Positions 5,828 through 9,110 of a DNA stretch of 9,110 bases are shown here, in pieces. Origin of the DNA: Miltoncostaeaceae bacterium. Lineage in GTDB: Bacteria > Actinomycetota > Thermoleophilia > Miltoncostaeales > Miltoncostaeaceae. The notes under the pieces were generated by a model. That model saw only the letters and a program-made list of their open reading frames with translations, searched no databases and was not told the DNA's origin. The stretch lies in assembly GCA_030598075.1 (NCBI GenBank), contig JAUVQP010000051.1:1-9110 (forward strand). Reading direction: 5' to 3'. Both the position numbers and the translations under genes were made by a program. Each line of letters starts with the position of its first letter. Positions within the stretch are counted from its first letter, which is position 1.

Positions 5828-6331
5828 ATGATCGAGCGACACGAAGCCGAGCCCGCGGCGCCGCGCTTCTACGTTTGGCTCCGTCCGGGGCGCCTGGCCA
5901 TCGCGGAGCGCCCCGGAAGGGGCGGACGGAGCCACCGGAAGGCGGTGCGCGATGCCGAGATCGCTTGGTGGTGCGCCCACGGCGTAACCGCCGTCGTCTC
6001 CGCCATGAGGTCGCGCCACGGCCTCGTGGAGTACGCGCTCGCCGATCTCACACTGCGCTGGGAGCCGCTCGTGGACCTCGATAGCGGCCCACGCCGGCTC
6101 GCGGGGCTACTCGACACGGTGTTGGAGCTTCTCGAACACGGCGACGGCGCTGTGCTGGTACACGCCGACCGCGCGAACGAATGGCTCGCGGCGATCGACG
6201 CTGCGCTCCGGGTTGCCCTCGGCTTGGCCGACGACCACGCCGAGGGCCTCCGGCACGCCGCCGCCGACGGCCTGCCGGTAGGGTCTCTCGCCACCGCGCT
6301 CGTGGGCGGGGCGCCGGGTCCGGCGCCATGA
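5828..6331 (+). CDS. Dual-specificity-phosphatase-like protein lacking catalytic residues
   Basis: 167 residues from the ATG at 5828; a GTG at 5798 would add ten. The layout matches the small tyrosine/dual-specificity phosphatase fold. FYVWLRPGRLAIAERPG is the opening strand, HGVTAVVSAMRSRHG (51-65) the strand where phosphatases have the 'GIT-VI-L' element, and RWEPLVDLDSGP (78-88) the loop carrying the general-acid Asp. Then come a helix (LAGLLDTVLELLEHG) and GAVLVHADRANEWLAAIDAAL (107-127), corresponding to the VLVHC-x5-R loop split here at VLVH. The catalytic Cys is Ala113 and the loop Arg is Trp119, so phosphatase activity by the known mechanism is not expected. It may be a binding or regulatory pseudophosphatase. 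The stop lies 27 nt before the glycosyltransferase start, suggesting one operon. The fold match is my reading of the pattern and is not proven; otherwise it is a hypothetical protein. Confidence 0.65.
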   Translation: MIERHEAEPAAPRFYVWLRPGRLAIAERPGRGGRSHRKAVRDAEIAWWCAHGVTAVVSAMRSRHGLVEYALADLTLRWEPLVDLDSGPRRLAGLLDTVLELLEHGDGAVLVHADRANEWLAAIDAALRVALGLADDHAEGLRHAAADGLPVGSLATALVGGAPGPAP

Positions 6332-6358
6332 CGAATCGCTCCACGGCGCGCTCCACGC

Positions 6359-7468
6359 ATGAGCCCGCCGCCGCCCCGCGAATCACGTCCGCCCCCGTGC
6401 CGAGGCGCGCGCCCACGGGTGCTCGTGGACGGCCGTCTCATGCGGCGGCGCCGCACCGGCGTGGCGACGTACATCCGCGACCTTCGCACGGCGCTGGAGC
6501 GGGTGCCCGACGCTCGGATCGCGACGCGTTGGGCGCTGGGCCCGCCGGGCCTGCCACGCCGGGGGGCGATCACGAGCCTCGGCAACCTGGCGCTGGATCT
6601 CGTGTGGCTGCACGCCTGCGTCCCGCTGCGCGCGGTGGCCGGCGGGGCGGCGCTCATCCACGCTCCGGTCAACTGGGGTCCCTGGTGGAGCCCCACGCCG
6701 CTCGTGGTGACGGTGCAGGACCTGACCTGGGAGCGCCTGCCCGGGGCGTATCCTGCGGGGTTTCGCCGCTACGCGCGCATCTTCGCGGGGCGCACCGCGC
6801 GCCGGGCGCGGATGGTCATCGCCACCTCACGCTCCACCGCGCGTGATCTGACGGAGCTCTACGGCGTCGCGCCCGAGCGCATCCGGGTTGTTCCGATCGG
6901 CGTCGGGCGGGACACCGAGCCGCCACGCGCGAGAGAGCCGTTCCTTCTCGCGGCGGGCGTTTTCCACCCTCGAAAGCGCATTCGCCAGCTGGTCGAGGGG
7001 CACACCCTCTACTGGAACCGCGCGGCCGAGGGTGCCGGGCGCTGCCGGCTCGTGGTCGTCGGCGCGGGGGGGGCTGACGAGGGCGCGGTGCGCGCGGCGG
7101 CCGGTCCGGGCTGTGAGCTGCGCGGATTCGTCGACCGCTCCGAGCTGCTCGACCTCTACCGGAGGGCGACGCTGTTGGTCTACCCGTCGGCCTACGAGGG
7201 GTTCGGCCTCCCGGTGTTGGAGGCAATGGCTCACGGCTGCCCCGTGTTGGTGGCGCGAAACAGCTCGATTCCCGAGGTGGGCGGCACGGTGGCGCGCTAC
7301 CTTCCGGACGCCTCGCCCGAACGAATCGCAGCCTCTCTGGCGCAGACGCTCGCCGATCCCGTGGATCTCGCGCGGAGAAGCCGCGACGGACGGCTGTGGA
7401 GCGCGCGGTTCTCGTGGGAGCGCGCCGCGGCGGAGACGCTCGCCGTCTACGAGGAGGCCATGAGGTGA
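6359..7468 (+). CDS. Glycosyltransferase family 4 (GT-B fold)
   Basis: 369 residues, normal for GT4. The N-terminal half has VLVDGRLMRRRRTGVATYIRDL (21-42, split here at RRRRTGV), the acceptor-side Rossmann start with its Gly turn, and PLVVTVQDLTWERLP (114-128). The linker shows VIATSRSTARDL and RIRVVPIGV. The C-terminal donor half starts FLLAAGVFHPRKRI (195-208), where RK is the usual nucleotide-phosphate contact, then LVVVGAGG, CELRGFVDRSELLDLYRRA, and the EX7E motif E280-GFGLPVL-E288 in YEGFGLPVLEAMAHGCPVL. It transfers a sugar from an activated donor with retention of configuration, on the cytoplasmic face; the sugar is unknown. The first 20 residues are Pro/Arg-rich, so GTG at 6419 is an alternative start; neither has a good ribosome binding site. 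The next gene starts 5 nt after its stop. Confidence 0.92.
   Translation: MSPPPPRESRPPPCRGARPRVLVDGRLMRRRRTGVATYIRDLRTALERVPDARIATRWALGPPGLPRRGAITSLGNLALDLVWLHACVPLRAVAGGAALIHAPVNWGPWWSPTPLVVTVQDLTWERLPGAYPAGFRRYARIFAGRTARRARMVIATSRSTARDLTELYGVAPERIRVVPIGVGRDTEPPRAREPFLLAAGVFHPRKRIRQLVEGHTLYWNRAAEGAGRCRLVVVGAGGADEGAVRAAAGPGCELRGFVDRSELLDLYRRATLLVYPSAYEGFGLPVLEAMAHGCPVLVARNSSIPEVGGTVARYLPDASPERIAASLAQTLADPVDLARRSRDGRLWSARFSWERAAAETLAVYEEAMR
7462..7468 (+). promoter_or_regulatory. Ribosome binding site for the second methyltransferase
   Basis: GAGGTGA matches the anti-Shine-Dalgarno sequence over seven bases and sits 5 nt before the ATG at 7474. It overlaps the last codons and stop of the glycosyltransferase, indicating coupled translation. 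It favours ATG 7474 over the GTG at 7465. Confidence 0.65.
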
Positions 7469-7473
7469 TCTCG

Positions 7474-8322
7474 ATGGGCTGGGGCCGCCTCATGCGGCGG
7501 AGCTGGGCGATCGGGCTGGCCTGGCTGGCGCGCGTCATACGGACCGGCCGTCTCGTTGATGCGCGCCAGGGCCTCTACCGCCTCTTGGTGCCGCTCGAGC
7601 CGTGGCGCTTCTACGAGCTGGGGCACGTGGCGTCCGCGAGCTACGAGGGCCGCTGGCTCGATGTGGGAAGCCCGAAACTCCTCGCCAGCTCGCTTCAGGC
7701 GGCGGGGCGGGGCGAGTGGGTGGCGGTCGATCTGTTCTCCGACGAGATCGAGCGCTGGCGCCGGCTCGACCCGCGGCTCGACCTTCGGGTGGAGGACGCC
7801 CGGTCGCTCTCGTTCGCCGACGGGACCTTCGACGGCTGCGCCTGCATCTCGGTCGTGGAGCACATTCCGGATGGAGGTGACGCGAAGGCCATGGCCGAGA
7901 TCTGGCGGGTTCTGCGGCCCGGGGGGATGTTGCGCCTCAGCACGAACATCACGGCCCGCCCCGAGGAGCTCCTCGTCGACGAGCCGATCTACGGCGAGGC
8001 TTCGGAGGGCCGCGGCGAGCGGCTGTTCTTCGAGCGGCGCTACACGGAGGCCTCACTGCGCGCGCGGCTCCTGGGGCTGCCCTGGGAGGTGGTTCGCGCG
8101 GAGTGCGTGCGCGAGCGCCTGCCTGTACATCGGCTCTTCTTCGCGACCAAGCCGTTCTCGTTCCTCTTGGGGAACGCGCTGGCGCTCGTCTGCCCGCTCA
8201 ACGCGCGCCGCATCCCGGGTCCGTCTGAGGTGCCGAACGGCACCCACGGGGTGGTCTCGCTGACGCTCAGAAAGCCGGCGTCGGACGCCGGCGTGGGCGC
8301 AGCTCGCGGCGCGGCTTCGTGA
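7474..8322 (+). CDS. Class I SAM-dependent methyltransferase with altered motif I
   Basis: 282 residues. An N-terminal basic/hydrophobic stretch (MRRSWAIGLAWLARVIRTG) may associate with the membrane and precedes a methyltransf_11-like domain. Motif I is WLDVGSPKLLAS (61-72) instead of the common DxGxGxG. The acidic residue after strand 2 is in VAVDL (83-87), then VEDARSLSFADGTFDGCACISVVEHI (107-131, split here at FADGTFDG), with the post-II VVEHIPDGGDAKAMAEIW and LRPGG (147-151). The C-terminal part RLFFERRYTEASLRARL and PNGTHGVVSLTL resembles methyltransferases of glycan loci. Translation is coupled to the GT4 gene directly upstream, so a role in modifying the same glycan is likely. Acceptor unknown. 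The altered Gly motif leaves SAM binding probable but not certain. Confidence 0.87.
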   Translation: MGWGRLMRRSWAIGLAWLARVIRTGRLVDARQGLYRLLVPLEPWRFYELGHVASASYEGRWLDVGSPKLLASSLQAAGRGEWVAVDLFSDEIERWRRLDPRLDLRVEDARSLSFADGTFDGCACISVVEHIPDGGDAKAMAEIWRVLRPGGMLRLSTNITARPEELLVDEPIYGEASEGRGERLFFERRYTEASLRARLLGLPWEVVRAECVRERLPVHRLFFATKPFSFLLGNALALVCPLNARRIPGPSEVPNGTHGVVSLTLRKPASDAGVGAARGAAS

Positions 8323-8335
8323 GTACCGGTGCGGA

Positions 8336-8355
8336 GGAGGGTCCGGCGACCCTCC
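8336..8355 (+). terminator. Perfect 8-bp hairpin after the methyltransferase gene
   Basis: GGAGGGTC (8336-8343) pairs perfectly with GACCCTCC (8348-8355) around the 4-nt loop CGGC, starting 14 nt after the stop codon. No T-run follows, as is frequent for terminators of high-GC actinobacteria. It probably ends or attenuates the glycosyltransferase–methyltransferase transcript before the lipoprotein gene. Confidence 0.5.
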
Positions 8356-8415
8356 GAGGCGGAGTCCAGCGGGGTCGGGGGTAGGGTCAGGCCGCGGATC
8401 TGGTTGCCGGGGGAT

Positions 8416-8421
8416 GGAGAG
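8416..8421 (+). promoter_or_regulatory. Ribosome binding site of the lipoprotein gene
   Basis: GGAGAG lies 7 nt before the ATG at 8429, a good Shine-Dalgarno match and spacing. It decides in favour of this start over the in-frame ATG at 8414. Confidence 0.5.
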
Positions 8422-8428
8422 CTTGGGT

Positions 8429-9110
8429 ATGGCTGTGCGCTGGTGTGCATCGCGGCCGGCGGCGACGGCCGTCGCCGCGACGCTGCTCGCTGTTCTCGCA
8501 GCCGGGTGCTCCGGCGGCGGGGCCGAGCGGGCCGCGGCCGCGCCGAGCTCGCCCGCCGCGAGCATCCAGGACGACCTCCTCTACCAGCCGGGCGTCGACC
8601 CGGCTCCCCGCGTTCGCCAGATGGCGGCGCTGGGGGCGCGGGTGCTACGCGTGGACCTGCGGTGGGACCTCGTCGCGGGGCGGCGCCCCAAGCGTCCGCG
8701 CGATCCGCGCGATCCGGCCTACGACTGGCGCCGCTACGACCGCATCGTGTCGGCCGCGCGACGGAGCGGGATGCGGGTGCTGTTCACCGTGTGGGGAACG
8801 CCCTCCTGGGCGCGCGATCGGAGCGTGCGAGCGAGCGCGCGGTTTCCCGGTCGGGCGACACGTCCCGCGAACCCGGCCCACTTCGGCCACTTCGGCGCCG
8901 CCGCCGCGCGACGTTACGCCCCGCGCGGCGTTCGCCTATGGGAGGCTTGGAACGAGCCCAACCTACCGCTGTTCCTGCGCCCGCAGTTCAGGCGGCGCGG
9001 CGGGCGGTACGCGGCCGCGTCGCCCGCCACCTATCTGCGTATGCTTAACGCGTTCTACCGCGAGGTGAAGCGGGTGGATCGACGCGCGCGCATCGGTGGC
9101 GGAGTGACGG
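8429..9110 (+). CDS. Lipoprotein glycoside hydrolase, clan GH-A-like, C-terminally cut by window edge
   Basis: The first 227 codons of a longer gene are present and run off the right edge. The N-terminus is a lipoprotein signal: short basic part, AATAVAATLLAVLAAGC with the lipidation Cys at residue 27 and a Gly/Ser-rich start of the mature chain. Position -3 is Ala, an acceptable but not ideal lipobox. The mature part shows a (beta/alpha)8 barrel pattern: LGARVLRVDLRWDLV (strand near 68-82), YDWRRYDRIVSAARRSGMRVLFTVWGTPSWAR (split here at SAARRSG), FGAAAARRYAPRGVRLW and then EAWNEPN, whose Glu (about 176) is the acid/base of GH-A enzymes such as GH5 and GH39. The nucleophile Glu would lie beyond the window. 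It would act outside the cell on a polysaccharide. The exact GH family cannot be set from this part. Neighbour of the glycosyltransferase/methyltransferase pair, after a terminator-like hairpin. Confidence 0.85.
   Translation, partial: MAVRWCASRPAATAVAATLLAVLAAGCSGGGAERAAAAPSSPAASIQDDLLYQPGVDPAPRVRQMAALGARVLRVDLRWDLVAGRRPKRPRDPRDPAYDWRRYDRIVSAARRSGMRVLFTVWGTPSWARDRSVRASARFPGRATRPANPAHFGHFGAAAARRYAPRGVRLWEAWNEPNLPLFLRPQFRRRGGRYAAASPATYLRMLNAFYREVKRVDRRARIGGGVT

Noticed and set aside
5869..6696. Minus-strand open frame across the phosphatase-like and glycosyltransferase genes
   Set aside because: Ser/Arg-rich shadow with no domain, opposite two genes that have recognisable motifs.
6328..6846. 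ATG at 6328 overlapping the phosphatase-like stop (ATGA) as a coupled start
   Set aside because: It opens a different frame from the glycosyltransferase and gives an Arg/Pro-rich peptide with no motif. The glycosyltransferase frame cannot use this start.
8698..8715. Short direct repeat CGCGATCCG in the glycosidase gene as a mobile or regulatory repeat
   Set aside because: It is two in-frame copies coding Arg-Asp-Pro and is simply a small coding repeat.

Overview
The window is very GC-rich with strong G/C bias at third codon positions. Its gene content is an ECF-type sigma factor with a built-in zinc-finger and membrane anchor, a large secreted Ig-like repeat protein, and glycan-related glycosyltransferase, methyltransferase and glycosidase genes. 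This fits a high-GC actinobacterium, and the style of the proteins resembles the class Thermoleophilia (Solirubrobacterales and relatives). That placement is inference from composition and protein style; there is no rRNA or other marker here. I see no tRNA, rRNA, CRISPR array, insertion sequence or phage gene.

The left half reads on the minus strand, from about 5121 down to 1. First comes an ECF-type sigma factor (5121 to 3835) whose chain continues into an anti-sigma-like zinc motif, a likely membrane helix and a Pro/Ala-rich tail. Its stop overlaps the start of the next gene as ATGA. That next gene (3838 to 1130) encodes a 902-residue exported protein with about five Ig-like repeats and an extremely Arg-rich C-terminal quarter. 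After a gap of about 370 bases with no convincing gene come a class I SAM methyltransferase (756 to 79) and, running off the left edge, the first 21 codons of a probable GT4 glycosyltransferase (64 to 1).

A divergent intergenic region (5122 to 5304) separates this from the plus-strand half. It is richer in A/T than its surroundings and carries inverted repeats and a GGAACC element that could be an ECF-type -35 site. The plus-strand half holds a hotdog-fold acyl-CoA thioesterase (5305-5760), a protein that looks like a dual-specificity phosphatase without its catalytic Cys and Arg (5828-6331), a GT4 glycosyltransferase (6359-7468), a second class I methyltransferase with an altered SAM motif (7474-8322), and the beginning of a lipoprotein with a clan GH-A type glycosidase fold (8429 to the right edge). 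Strong GC hairpins follow the thioesterase and the second methyltransferase.

Taken together the window looks like part of a cell-surface or exopolysaccharide locus. Two glycosyltransferase/methyltransferase pairs and a surface glycosidase would make and trim a glycan. The sigma/Ig-protein pair looks like a self-contained envelope-sensing or surface-protein expression module. The most unusual elements are the one-chain membrane-tethered sigma factor coupled to the Ig protein, and the catalytically dead phosphatase-like protein preceding the glycosyltransferase.
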